Below, in pieces: positions 9,275 through 20,155 of a DNA stretch of 64,000 nucleotides. Both the position numbers and the translations under genes were made by a program. Every line of letters begins with the position of its first letter. Positions within the stretch are counted from its first letter, which is position 1. The stretch comes from Ophthalmolycus amberensis (lineage: Eukaryota; Chordata; Actinopteri; Perciformes; Zoarcidae). The notes under the pieces were generated by a model, which was given only the letters and a program-made list of their open reading frames with translations, did not search any database and was not told the DNA's origin. The DNA lies in contig JAFEUB010001825.1 of NCBI GenBank assembly GCA_024529925.1, positions 62,001-126,000 of the forward strand, in the 5' to 3' direction.

Positions 9275-9597
9275 TTCTGTTATATTTTAAAGAGCAGTCG
9301 TTTGTGATTACTTGTGCATATTTGTGTAATAAGATCTGGATGTAGTGGCCTGTGTACGAACTTAGACCTTCACTGTCACTTCGAATGAATAGTCGTACAC
9401 GACTATTGACATTACGAGTGGCCACTAATTATGAGACTTAGTTTATCGTTTGGTTATTAGTCCCTGTTTACAGGGTGGTGCCCCGTTGTTATTAATAATC
9501 ATTAATAATTGTTACTTACATTAATAATTCTATTGATGTCAAGAATTCAGTTTCTTAAATGCTGATAACCCAAACACGCCCCTCTACGTCCCCAACA

Positions 9598-10979
9598 CCA
9601 ACGTTCTATGAGTAACACTCCTCTGTTATTCTTCACAGCCCATGTTGTTGGTACGCCTCTGGTGTTTCAGAAAATGACAACGCATAGAGCAGGGTGTTCA
9701 AATGAACTTCAACAAGCCCAGTTTGAGAGAGGTTCCTCATGCAAAGGTCCGGAACATCACGGTCGGTCTAACGTGCGGGATGATTTAGTCCCATATAAAT
9801 TGAAGTAGCCTAACAGTTGTATCAACGTTGGTTGGTTCGTAGTCAACAGCTGATTATTAAATCAAGAAGTTGAAGGAATATGTCGTGTAAAGTAAGGGAT
9901 GCATTCATAGATTAAATTACATAACATAAGCTTTTAAGAACTTTCATCTTAAAAAGATAAAGTACCTAATTTTAGTAAATTAATGCAACTGTATCGTCAT
10001 GCAGCTTTAAATTCAGTACAATCAGGGTGAAGCGATGTAAATGGAAGTATTACATCGTACGTTGAAGAGGATTGTGTGCAGCAACATTATTTGTTGTTAT
10101 TAAACATTTGGTTCAGCTCTATTCCTCTTGTGACATCATAGTTGGTCAGTGAAATCATGTGATAGGATTCTGATTATTGGGCTCATATCGGTGCCTCTAT
10201 TATTTTGGATTGAGCGGGTGAGTTTGCTCAAAATATTTTGCTTAGTGGCGCTTCACCTGGCTGCTTGGAATAATCATAATGGTCTCTGGACATATGAAAC
10301 ACACTGGGTTAAACTGCATGGGAGGAATGAACTTTTAAGAGTCTGTCCATAGTGGTTAAGGCTGATTTATAAATGTCCACATTCTGTGTTTGGGAGGCGG
10401 CCATGTGTAATGTCGTAACCCGGCTCCCAAGCTATGACAAATACGGAAGGACACGAGGCAGGATGGGATTTAAAGGTAGTTATGATAACATACTAAAGAG
10501 CGGCTACCAATGGTGAGGTGTGACAGTCAGTAACATCAGTAAGGTAACGAGAATGCATGCCTGGTGAAGTGTGGGGCATGGTCAGCGGAAGTAAAAGACC
10601 ACATCTTTAAACGGGCAGCACTGGCAGAGAGGAGTTCATGTGCACAGAAGAGCAATGGAGTAGGGCTGTTATTCCTCAGAGCTCCAGGACCAGGGGCTCT
10701 GCAGCCAGTAACCTGCCACAACGGCGCTATTGTGACTCCTGACGGGGACGGTTAAGTGGCAAAACCATACGTGGACATTTATACATAAAGTAGATCAGCT
10801 CCATTCAGGCTCATCCCCTAGGGAGGCGCTTTTCCTCTCCTGCTCGTTGGACATGGCATCTTCCTTGGCCTAAGATGCACAATCTACCTTGATGATGGGT
10901 GCCGCGCTGACCTGCGTGTCAGGTCGCTGTGCGATCACTTGAATGGTGTAACAAGCTGAGTTTCGCTGATTCAGTACAA
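9598..10979. other. Unassigned sequence, probably decayed retroelement
   Basis: About 1.4 kb with only short frames and no domain I recognise. It is continuous with 12,199 onward if the hAT insertion at 10,980-12,198 is removed, so it may be the decayed internal part of the tyrosine-recombinase element. I could not find its reverse transcriptase. Confidence 0.3.
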
Positions 10980-12198
10980 CAGGGGTGTCAAACTCATTTT
11001 CACTCTGGGCCACATCAGCATCACGGTCGCCCTCAAAGGGCCGGTTGTAACTGTAAGACTGTATAACTAACTTCTCCTAAAATATTGTTAAATAACTCTC
11101 TCTGCATTTCATTATTGTTTATTCAAGTGTACAAATATTGTACATGCAGTTATATAAATGAAAAATGATATTTAAACACATTTCTGTTATTATAACAAAT
11201 CATTTTAATTGAGGGTTAAGAAACCCACATTACTCTATCAAAGATCAAACTATTAAAGAAAATAACAAAGACAAATATCAAACAAGTTATTACATTAACT
11301 TTGTTCAAAGCTGTTTGTGTCACCTCTCTGCATCACTAATGTTCCTCCCTGTCGTCGTCCTGTGCATGGCAGCTACATCCAAGAGCTCCTCACTGAGAGT
11401 CATGTCTGATAAACATGGATAGATGCTCTGTATCCGTGTTGTCTGTGCTTTCATCAACAGATAATGAAGAAGACAAGTACCTGCTCGTCTCTTAGCTGGC
11501 TGTGTTGTTAGATTGCTGCTAGTTCATGAACTCGGTCTGCGATGGTGTTTCTTCACAAACTGACATTTGTAAAAGTCTGTATCTGGTCGGAGCACTGCTC
11601 ACATACCTTCAGCATGCACTGGGCTGTAGCTGTGTAAATATATTCTGCTGTGATTGCAGTCTGCCTATTAATTCTTGGACAATTTGATGTTTTTCTTGGA
11701 GGCTAAATTTAGCTCCGTGTTTGGTGTCAAAATGCCGACGTGAATTGTATCCTTCATCACCGACACGCCTCATAACACAGAAGACAGACCCGTTTTTCTC
11801 CTTGACGCACAAACATGTATTCGCTTTCCCATCTTTCATTACATTTTCTTCCCTTTGCATCAATTTTTCTCTTCGTGGACATTTTGGGATTATTTGTCGA
11901 TCTTTTTCAATTGTTGGAAAACCGCTTTACGGGCTGTTGCCTCTCCTGTCCACCTGTTGTGATATCGGTGTCGGTACACAGACAACATGCTATCTCATAA
12001 TTTCAACTTTCTATCTCATAATTTCGACCATGGGGATACTTTTATTTTCAAGTCTAACTTTTAATTATTTTTCCAAAAAAAAAAAAAAAAAATCTTTTTT
12101 TTAAAATTTTTTAATTTTTTTGCTGGCGGATTCGCGGGCCACATAAAATGACGTGGCGGGCCGGATTCGGCCCGCGGGCCTTGAGTTTGACACATGTG
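10980..12198 (-). mobile_element. Internally deleted hAT (Charlie-like), copy 1
   Basis: The left end reads CAGGGGTGTCAAACTCA and the right end, reverse-complemented, CACATGTGTCAAACTCA: hAT-type terminal inverted repeats. Flanking 8-mers CAGTACAA (10,972-10,979) and CACTACAA (12,199-12,206) match at 7 of 8 positions, the hAT target length. The 1,219-bp element keeps only a transposase N-terminal piece on the - strand. It is almost identical to the element at 30,402-31,619. Confidence 0.85.
11609..11863 (-). pseudogene. hAT transposase N-terminal fragment
   Basis: 84 codons containing CVMRRVGDEGYNSRRHFDTKH, part of a BED-type zinc finger with its His ligands, followed by FSLQEKHQIVQEL. This matches the start of Charlie8/GTF2IRD2-like hAT transposases. 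The catalytic and dimerisation regions are absent, so it cannot act as a transposase. The translated fragment is identical in the second copy at 30,736-30,990. Confidence 0.75.
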
Positions 12199-12641
12199 CA
12201 CTACAACGTCGACATGGATGCAGACCATCCGTGGGTTTTGGGGAATTCTGTTAAGGCCAGTGGTTTGCTAGACACAAAGGGTAACTCAAGCGCTTTAAAG
12301 CCTAAACAATGTGTACGGTAAGTCATGCATAATTCATGCGTCATGTTGACATTGTTTCTGGCATTGTGGCTCGTCATGCAATTTGTCTAATAGCATTATC
12401 TCATTCATGCAAAATGTATTATCTCTAGAGCTACCTCTCGCATGCTGTTGTTCAAGTGGATCTTCGCGCATCACGGTATAAGGCCATTGCACGAAAGTCT
12501 GTTGGACTCACACTATTCTGGTCTAATGGGTACGTGACTTGGCTGGTAACTCATGGCCTAAACACTCCAAATGCGGAGGTGCTTGCACAGTAGTTGTGGC
12601 TTGGATAGACTCTACTATTCTTACTCCAGCTATACTCAGGG

Positions 12642-12800
12642 CACTCTTTTAGAATAGGGGCTGCTACTTCGGCAGCTAACTAAGGCATCCCTGCTACTAC
12701 CCTACAACAATTGGGACGTTGGTCATCCTCTACCTTCACATCTTACATTCGCCCCGATCTCAACACCGTCCTCGATAATCAAAGATCATTGACGCCTTAA
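12642..12800 (+). pseudogene. Tyrosine recombinase C-terminal remnant
   Basis: The frame reads HSFRIGAATSAAN, a stop, GIPATTLQQLGRWSS, then TFTSYIRPDL. The HxxR motif and the catalytic Tyr in SYIRP are both present with the usual spacing and the LGRW motif between them, as in DIRS/Ngaro integrases. The in-frame TAA shows it is dead. Upstream recombinase sequence is not recognisable. Confidence 0.75.
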
Positions 12801-13089
12801 AATCCGGTAAGGAATGCATATAACTGGTGGTGGTGACATGTTTACATCGATTGGTGTATCGTTGGTAGGTCACATTATTGGTATTGGTTCATAGCAGGGG
12901 ATAGCATTATACCCTTCTTGAAATGTTCCTTATAGTAACACTAAGGTATGGTTCACATTATATTGTGCAAATGGATATCCTATCAGCACTGTATATTACT
13001 GTGCTCTGCGTTTATCTTGCTCTATTCCGCTGGTGTGACTCGACCGTTTTCTCCATCTGATTGGTCTAACACTGTTTCCCAATCTCCTG

Positions 13090-13800
13090 GTCTCACGTGA
13101 CCTGGCTTATCGTGACTGTTTTCCTAGGTGAACGTGACCTGGTTTAACGTGTCTGTGTTTCCTAGGTGACCGTGACCTGGCTTAACGTGTCTGTTTCCTG
13201 GTCCGACGGGACCGTTTTACTTTCCTAAAAGAAAAGGTGGGTCTGAGGTGCCCCGTTTCTAATTTCCTGGTCCGTATGATAAGAGACCCGTCCAGAGTTG
13301 ACTAATTTCTAATTTCGCAGTCAGATATGACATAATTTCTGTTTCGCGGTCCGAGTGATGCGAGACCTGTCAAAGTATGACATACGTTCTAGTTTCCCGG
13401 GTGAGCTCACCCGGTCTGGTTGTGCTGAGGCAGTCAGACCCCAAACATGTGGGGGCCGTAAGACCCCCAACCGTGCTGTTCTACGTTCTCTCTTGAACCC
13501 CCCTATTCTGCTCTGCGGTCTAAACGTGACCCATTACTATCCTACGCTGCAGTCTAAATATGACCCCACCTATCCTTGTCTGCGGTCTAGCTTGACCCTC
13601 ACCTATCCAGTCCTGCGCTCGGACCCTCCGCAGGGCCGACCCCGCCATATGTTTCGGGATCTGTTGAAATCCTACCATTCTCCACTAGGGGCTATCTAGA
13701 CCCGCACTATCCTGTGTCTGCGGTCTTCCACACCCCCGTATCGTAGTCTGCAATCCATCGTGACATTCCTCTATCCTTTGCTTTGACTCAACCGGTCCTC
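13090..13800 (+). repeat. Degenerate internal repeats of the retroelement
   Basis: Two imperfect repeat families: CCTAGGTGA(A/C)CGTGACCTGG units at 13,095-13,210, and CTGCGGTCTAAACGTGACCC-type units of about 45 bp at 13,500-13,760. The 114-codon open frame at 13,355-13,699 is a by-product of these repeats and resembles no protein. Confidence 0.45.
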
Positions 13801-13947
13801 TTACCTCTGGTCTAACATCTACTTGTTCACGTTCTACCCCTAGAGTTCTCTCATGACTAATTGTCTATTTTCTTAGGAAATTCACCACAGCAGTAGGTAA
13901 GGTATGTATTTATTTATTTATTTATTCATATAAATAAATGTCTTTTT

Positions 13948-14099
13948 GGGGATTAGGCCTGTTGGACCTCAGTATCCATACCCTAGGTGATAGTACTTCA
14001 GGATGGAGTCCAATCGCCAAAGACTTTGCACTTTTCATATTTGACGCTTGTATAATAAATCATTGTTAACTTATGAAACAAGTCTCTCCTGATTGAAAT
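13948..14099 (+). repeat. Split direct repeat B1
   Basis: 152 bp from GGGGATTAGGCCTG to GATTGAAAT, nearly identical to 14,429-14,579. It contains AATAAA near its end. Confidence 0.8.
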
Positions 14100-14428
14100 G
14101 TAGCTCAAGCGCAAGTTCAGTCAGGAAGACACTCACTAGTAATCTCTGTCTTTCCTCTCCTTGTAATTACTCTATCAGCTGATTGGGGGCGTGCACTTTT
14201 AAGTAACCAACCAGATTCGGCACACCGGTTCCTCAAGCCAATCATATCGTTGCTGTCAATCTTTAAATAGTGTTCTCCTCTCTGCTGCTGTCAGTTGTCA
14301 TTTCAGCTAAGCAGATGCAACCCTCCTCCACCCCAGTCGCCTCCAGTCAGCATCACAGTCATGCTCCTGATTCATCATCAGATTGCAGCAACTCCTTTCA
14401 TCACCACCACCAGTGTCTGGACTCCAGG

Positions 14429-14579
14429 GGGGATTAGGCCTGTTGGACCTCAGTATCCCTACCCTCGGTGATAGTACTTCAGGATGGAGTCCAATCGCCA
14501 AAGACTTTGCACTTTTCATTTTGACGCTTGTATAATAAATCATTGTTAACTTATGAAACAAGTCTCTCCTGATTGAAAT
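14429..14579 (+). repeat. Split direct repeat B2
   Basis: 151 bp repeating B1 with only a few changes. Its last base abuts the NLR cassette at 14,580, marking the element's 3' end. Confidence 0.8.
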
Positions 14580-14633
14580 AGAGTTATTGATGAAACATGA
14601 AGGTGCTGCACTAGCAGCAGACAGTGAACCCAC

Positions 14634-14807
14634 CTCAGAGTCTTCAGTCTACAATGTGGACTCTCCAGAAAACCACTCAGCAGCTTCATGTCTGAATCCT
14701 TCAGGTTGTTGATGCTCAGATCCAGTTCTCTCAGATGGGAGGGGTTTGACTTCAGAGCTGAGCCCAGAGAAGAACAGCCTTCCTCTGTGATCTTACAGTC
14801 TGACAGA
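14634..14807 (-). CDS. NLR LRR exon, copy A
   Basis: A 174-bp exon. The acceptor is TTTGCAG|T (exon starts 14,807) and the donor GAG|GTGGGT (exon ends 14,634). It encodes one leucine-rich repeat unit, beginning LSDCKITEEGCSSLGSALKS and continuing LRELDLSINNLKDSDMKLL. Its variable residue at the LDLSxN site is Ile, and it alone has SDM where the others have SGV. It is the last LRR exon of the NLR gene inside the window. A terminal exon, such as a B30.2 domain, was not found. Confidence 0.8.
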
Positions 14808-15730
14808 CTGCAAACACACAAAACAACACACAGAGTTTCTTATATCGATACACCATGAATAATTATTTTCATCATAAACATGAGTGGCTTTCATTTTGGT
14901 TTCATCTTCTTTTGTAAACAGACATTTTGCGAAAATCCTGTCACTGTAAAGACATTTTAACATCAGTGATCAGTGCTTATCCAGTCTTCAGAGCGGATCA
15001 GAAAATAATATATTGTTATTATTATTAATAAAATATATTGAAAAATACCAAAAGCTCTGAAAAAGTCAGCATCAGAAATGTTTTTTTTTTAAATTTCTTG
15101 AGCAGTTATTTTCCTAAAAATTTAAAAAAGGTTTGGTTCTTTAAATGTGATTCACTTAAACTTTCTTTTTTTTAATGATGAACATTGAGTCTCTCAAGTA
15201 TAGTGTAAGAGCAAATTCAATTAGCTGTAAAATATTTATTTGCATTTAGATGTTTAACTTTAATCAGATCTGTTTCTACTTTGAATGTTACAAGGATGTT
15301 GTTATCATTTGTTATGGTAAGAAATACACATAAGTGACAGACTGCCGTCACTTTAAGGACACTGCGACTGTTAGTTACGGATGTTAGTAATACCTGAAGT
15401 AGAGTGGAGCCGCACAGTTTTCCGACCGTGCTATGTGGATTATGTTGTGGAACAATTTGTGGATTAACCTGTGGATCTTTTGAGTGTGTCGAGATAATCG
15501 GCGGTACTTTTAGGAAGAAAGGAAGTTATTTCATCAACTTGTACGAGGGAAATTGGATCAATCAAACAAGTTTTGCCTTCACCTAAGAGCGGTGTCAGTG
15601 TGAGCTATGTGCAGAGGACCAGAAACACGCGTCAATTTAAGGTTTACACTCTGCTAAAAGTTTGGACAATACATATATAGTATTTATAGGATATTTATCA
15701 AGTATAGTATAGTATATTCAAGTTACTTTT

Positions 15731-16109
15731 TGTTTCTCTTTGTAGTCTTTTTATGTCTCTTTGTAGTCTTTTTGTGTCTCTTTGTTATAATTTTTTGTCT
15801 CTTTTTAGTCTTGTCTCTTTTTAATCTCTTTGTATTTCTTTGTAGTCTTTTTGTTTCTCTTTGTAGTTTTTTAATGTCTCTTTGAAGTCATTTTGTGTTT
15901 CAGAAGTCTTTTTGTGTGTCTCAGAAGTCTTTTTGTGTTTCTTTGAAGTCTTTTAATGTCACTTTGTAGTATTTTTGTGTCTCTTTGTAGTTTTTCTTTG
16001 TCACTTTTTACTCTTTGTGTCTCCTTGTATTTCTTTTTTTCTCTGTGTGGTCTTTTTTGACTCTTTGTGGTCCTTTAATGACTCTTTGTAGTCATTTAGT
16101 GTCTCTGTG
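15731..16109 (-). repeat. ~20-bp intronic minisatellite
   Basis: Degenerate tandem copies of GTCTCTTTGTAGTCTTTTTG. The same motif fills introns of nearly every cassette, at about 18,411-18,775, 20,486-20,690, 20,985-21,143, 25,957-26,050, 26,925-27,150, 28,160-28,305, 29,185-29,350, 30,217-30,265, 32,385-32,465 and 36,905-36,952. On the transcribed strand it is purine-rich. Array length differs strongly between cassettes. Confidence 0.85.
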
Positions 16110-16994
16110 TACCGCAAATTCCGGAATATAGAGCGCACCTATATATAGGCCGCACCTGCTAATTTAAAAAAAAGAAAGAAATTGTGCACAAATAAGCCGC
16201 ACTTGTCTATAAGCCGCAGGTGTCCCCGTTGAACGGCAAGATGCTTTTAACAGTACTAAAGTTGTCTTCTTCTCTGAACATCATAACATGTCTGACTCGC
16301 TAGCTTCTAAGCTAATTTTAACATTACCGCCAATGGGGAAATGCTAACCGCGATTAGCATTAGCGAATATAATATATCTTCGTACATCTTTTCATGCTTC
16401 ATACAGACATACTTACAGACTAAGGTCTCTCAAGGCTACCAAACGGAAGAAGTACAACGAAGCAGTGTGTCTTCTCATTATAATCTAAAAGCAACGAGGC
16501 AATAACTGTTGTTGTTGTAACTCGTAGCTCTGAATAGCACTCACTGCTAACTGGCTTGGCCGCTTAATAGGGCTGATGACGCCGCTGGTCACGGCGCTCG
16601 CTAATCGCTCCAATAACAGCTGATTCCTCCACAGGAATGCAGACTTTTACTGCACAACAGCTGCTATAGCTGTTGTGCTAGCAGCAACGCTTGAAATTAG
16701 TTATCCATGTTGAAATTAATTACTGGTCGCCCTGCCTGTTTGTTTTTTTCCGGGTACGGGTCAAGTAATAGTGAGTGTGACGAATCAGGGACGGAGACGT
16801 CATGGCTGGTAATGACCAATCCAGTAGCGAGCACGGGTGTCGGCTCATGTTTTCTAACACACATCCGTATCCGACTTTGGCGGCGCAAAGCTAGTTAGCC
16901 TATGAAAATCCATCAATTAGCCGCATCGTTGTAAAAGCCGCAGTCTCAAAGCGTGTGAAAAAAAGTAGCGGCTTATATGCCGGAATTTACCGTA
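16110..16994. mobile_element. Non-autonomous TIR element, copy 1
   Basis: The ends are imperfect inverted repeats: TACCGCAAATTCCGGAATAT on the left and, reverse-complemented, TACGGTAAATTCCGGCATAT on the right. A TA at each end is the likely target duplication. No transposase is encoded; the 63-codon frames on both strands are incidental. It was carried along in the cassette duplication. Confidence 0.65.
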
Positions 16995-17317
16995 GTCTTT
17001 TTGTGCCTCTTTGTGGTCTTTTTGTGTCTCTTTGAGTGACATTTCGTAAGTAAAGGCCAGGGGGGCCCCTGACACTTTGGGCCCCTGGGCCTGTGCCCGG
17101 TAGGCCTGTTCAGTAAACCATCCAACAGCAGGATGAAGCCAGACAAGTTGTAAATTTCATGATTGTAGAGGATGACATGCAGACAACGAGGCAGCTGATG
17201 TGAAGTGGAACATATTACCAGAAAATGTATCACTTTATGGATCTATACGTAGATAAATCAAATGGAGTTATTGATGAAACATGAAGGTGCTGCACTAGCA
17301 GCAGACAGTGAACCCAC

Positions 17318-17491
17318 CTCAGAGTCTCCAGTCTACAATGTGGACTCTCCAGAAAACCACTCAGCAGCTTCACTCCTGAATCCTTCAGGTTGTTTTCACT
17401 CAGATGCAGTTCTCTCAGATGGGAGGGGTTTGACTTCAGAGCTGAGCCCAGAGAAGAACAGCCTTCCTCTGTGATCTCACAGTCTGACAGC
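17318..17491 (-). CDS. NLR LRR exon, copy B
   Basis: A 174-bp LRR exon with the same acceptor and donor phase as copy A. It encodes LSDCEITEEG, then LRELHLSENNLKDSGVKLLS. The variable residue is Glu and the strand reads LHLS instead of LDLS. Its translation equals that of copy C, in line with the recent 2.66-kb duplication. Confidence 0.82.
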
Positions 17492-18775
17492 CTGCAAACA
17501 CACAAAACAACACACAGAGTTTCTTATATCGATACACCATGAATAATTATTTTCATCATAAACATGAGTGGCTTTCATTTTGGTTTCATCTTCTTTTGTA
17601 AACAGACATTTTGTGAAAATCCTGTCACTGTAAAGACATTTTAACATCAGTGATCAGTGCTTATCCAGTCTTCAGAGCGAATCAGAAAATAATATATTGT
17701 TATTATTATTAATAAAATATATTGAAAAATACCAAAAGCTCTGAAAAAGTCAGCATCAGAAATGTTTTTTTTTTAAATTTCTTGAGCAGTTATTTTCCTA
17801 AAAATTAAAAAAAGGTTTGGTTCTTTAAATGTGATTCACTTAAACTTTCTTTTTTTTAATGATGAACATTGAGTCTCTCAAGTATAGTGTAAGAGCAAAT
17901 TCAATTAGCTGTAAAATATTTATTTGCATTTAGATGTTTAACTTTAATCAGATCTGTTTCTACTTTGAATGTTACAAGGATGTTGTTATCATTTGTTATG
18001 GTAAGAAATACACATAAGTGACAGACTGCCGTCACTTTAAGGACACTGCGACTGTTAGTTACGGATGTTAGTGATACCTGAAGTAGAGTGGAGCCGCACA
18101 GTTTTCCGACCGTGCTATGTGGATTATGTTGTGGAACAATTTGTGGATTAACCTGTGGATCTTTTGAGTGTGTCGAGATAATCGGCGGTACTTTTAGGAA
18201 GAAAGGAAGTTATTTCATCAACTTGTACGAGGGAAATTGGCTCAATCAAACATGTTTTGCCTTCACCTAAGAGCGGTGTCAGTGTGAGCTATGTGCAGAG
18301 GACCAGAAACACGCGTCAACTTAAGGTTTACACTCTGCTAAAAGTTTGGACAATACATATATAGTATTTATAGTATATTTATCAAGTATAGTATAGTATA
18401 TTCAAGTAACTTTTTGTTTCTCTTTGTAGTCTTTTTATGTCTCTTTGTAGTCTTTTTGTGTCTCTTTGTTATAATTTTTTGTCTCTTTTTAGTCTTGATG
18501 TCTCTTTTTAATCTCTTTGTATTTCTTTGTAGTCTTTTTGTTTCTCTTTGTAGTTTTTTAATGTCTTTTTGAAGTCATTTTGTGTCTCAGAAGTCTTTTT
18601 GTGTTTCTTTGAAGTCTTTTAATGTCACTTTGTAGTATTTTTGTGTCTCTTTGTAGTTTTTCTTTGTCACTTTTTACTCTTTGTGTCTCCTTGTATTTCT
18701 TTTTTTCTCTGTGTGGTCTTTTTTGACTCTTTGTGGTCCTTTAATGACTCTTTGTAGTCATTTAGTGTCTCTGTG

Positions 18776-19658
18776 TACCGTAAATTCCGGAATGTAGAGC
18801 GCACCTATATATAGGCCGCACCTGCTAATTTTTAAAAGAAAAAAGAAATTGTACACAAATAAGCTGCACTTGTCTATAAGCCGCAGGTGTCCCCGTTGAA
18901 CGGCAAGATGCTTTTAACAGTACTAAAGTTATCTTCTTCTCTGAACATCATAACATGACTGACTCGCTAGCTTCTAAGCTAATTTTAACATTACCGCCAA
19001 TGGGGAAATGCTAACCGCGATTAGCATTAGCGAATATAATATATCTTCGTACATCTTTTCATGCTTCATACAGACATACTTACAGACTAAGGTCTCTCAA
19101 GGCTACCAAACGGAAGAAGTACAACGAAGCAGCGTGTCTTCTCATTATAATCTAAAAGCAACGAGGCAATAACTGTTGTTGTAACTCGTAGCTCTGAATA
19201 GCATTCACGGCTAACTGGCTTGGCCGCTTAATAGGGCTGATGACGCCGCTGGTCACGGCGCTCGCTAATCGCTCCAATAACAGCTGATTCCTCCACAGGA
19301 ATGCAGACTTTTACTGCACAACAGCTGCTATAGCTGTTGTGCTAGCAGCAACGCTTGAAATTAGTTATCCATGTTGAAATTAATTACTGGTCGCCCTGCC
19401 TGTTTGTTTTTTTCCGGGTACGGGTCACGTAATAGTGAGTGTGACGAATCAGGGATGGAGACGTCATGGCTGGTAATGACCAATCCAGTAGCGAGCACGG
19501 GTGTGGGCTCATGTTTTCTAACACACATCCGTATCCGACTTTGGCGGCGCAAAGCTAGTTAGCCAATGAAAATACATACATTAGCCGCATCGTTGTAAAA
19601 GCCGCAGTCTCAAAGCGTGTGAAAAAAAGTAGCGGCTTATATGCCGGAATTTACCGTA
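18776..19658. mobile_element. Non-autonomous TIR element, copy 2
   Basis: Same element as 16,110-16,994, in the second duplication unit, at the same position and in the same orientation. The left end here reads TACCGTAAATTCCGGAATGT, closer to the right end than in copy 1. Confidence 0.65.
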
Positions 19659-19981
19659 GTCTTTTTGTGCCTCTTTGTGGTCTTTTTGTGTCTCTTTGAG
19701 TGACATTTCATAAGTAAAGGCCAGGGGGGCCCCTGACACTTTGGGCCCCTGGGCCTGTGCCCGGTAGGCCTGTTCAGTAATCCATCCAACAGCAGGATGA
19801 AGCCAGACAAGTTGTAAATTTCATGATTGTAGAGGATGACATGCAGACAACGAGGCAGCTGATGTGAAGTGGAACATATTACCAGAAAATGTATCACTTT
19901 ATGGATCTATACGTAGATAAATCAAATAGAGTTATTGATGAAACATGAAGGTGCTGCACTAGCAGCAGACAGTGAACCCAC

Positions 19982-20155
19982 CTCAGAGTCTCCAGTCTAC
20001 AATGTGGACTCTCCAGAAAACCACTCAGCAGCTTCACTCCTGAATCCTTCAGGTTGTTTTCACTCAGATGCAGTTCTCTCAGATGGGAGGGGTTTGACTT
20101 CAGAGCTGAGCCCAGAGAAGAACAGCCTTCCTCTGTGATCTCACAGTCTGACAGC
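19982..20155 (-). CDS. NLR LRR exon, copy C
   Basis: A 174-bp LRR exon bounded by TTTGCAG and GTGGGT. It encodes the same residues as copy B across the exon. The intron beyond it (20,160-20,690) differs from units 1 and 2, so the tandem duplication boundary lies close to this exon. Confidence 0.82.

Larger units (their letters stand above)
541..9597 (+). mobile_element. Endogenous retrovirus with F-like env, integrase deleted
   Basis: The order is 5' LTR tail (541-574), PBS (578-595), leader, gag-pro-pol (1193-5863), env (5943-7307), polypurine tract (7778-7787) and 3' LTR (7788-9597). The same 34 bp ending in CCCCAACA closes both LTRs, and the 3' LTR starts with TGTTGGGG, giving matching terminal inverted repeats. 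The polymerase has a degenerate RNase H tether followed by a second RNase H, as in true retroviruses and not in Gypsy elements. Env resembles class I fusion proteins of the paramyxovirus F kind: short N-terminal subunit, furin site, then fusion peptide. These traits suggest kinship with the deep-branching 'lokiretrovirus' lineage described from vertebrate genomes, but that placement is inference. The copy cannot encode a complete integrase. Confidence 0.85.
7788..9597 (+). repeat. Complete 3' LTR, 1,810 bp
   Basis: The LTR starts TGTTGGGG and ends CCCCAACA. ATTGG (an inverted CCAAT box) lies at 7922-7926 and TATAA at 7964-7968, so transcription would start near 7990-8000. AATAAA is at 9269-9274. 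This gives an unusually long R region, or a TATA box that is not the true one. An imperfect duplication containing CACTCGAC and CGCCATCT lies at about 8965-9115. CGCCATCTGGTGG at 9001-9013 fits a CTCF core, and GCCGCCAT sites fit YY1. Several short open frames occur but none looks like a protein. Confidence 0.85.
12199..14579 (+). mobile_element. 3' part of a tyrosine-recombinase (Ngaro/DIRS-like) retroelement
   Basis: A tyrosine-recombinase C-terminus (12,642-12,800) is followed 1.1 kb later by a direct repeat pair (13,948-14,099 and 14,429-14,579) separated by 329 unique bases. That is the B1-A2-B2 end expected for Ngaro-type elements with split direct repeats. The element ends exactly where the NLR cassette sequence (AGAGTTATTGATG) begins, so it interrupts that cassette. 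The matching A1 repeat is not visible in the window, and the 5' part is lost or outside. Confidence 0.6.
14581..17264 (-). repeat. NLR cassette duplication, unit 1 (2.68 kb)
   Basis: This block and 17,265-19,928 are near-identical head-to-tail copies. Each holds one LRR exon, the following intron sequence, a minisatellite, a TIR element and the GC-rich CAGGGGGGCCCCTGAC block. Differences are scattered single bases and small indels, so the duplication is young compared with the other cassettes. Confidence 0.85.
17265..19928 (-). repeat. NLR cassette duplication, unit 2 (2.66 kb)
   Basis: Second copy of the unit described at 14,581. It contains LRR exon B, the intron with its minisatellite, and TIR element copy 2. 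It is about 20 bases shorter, mainly through indels in the minisatellite. Confidence 0.85.

Noticed and set aside
13355..13699. 114-codon frame as a gene
   Set aside because: Built from degenerate repeats inside the retroelement, no domain.
15404..18270. Repeated 60-codon frame with several Cys residues (15,404 and 18,088)
   Set aside because: Present twice only because the 2.66-kb unit is duplicated; no signal peptide pattern or known motif, and it lies in an NLR intron on the other strand.
16697..19562. 63-codon frames on both strands inside the TIR elements
   Set aside because: They overlap each other and lie in a non-autonomous element; no transposase motif.
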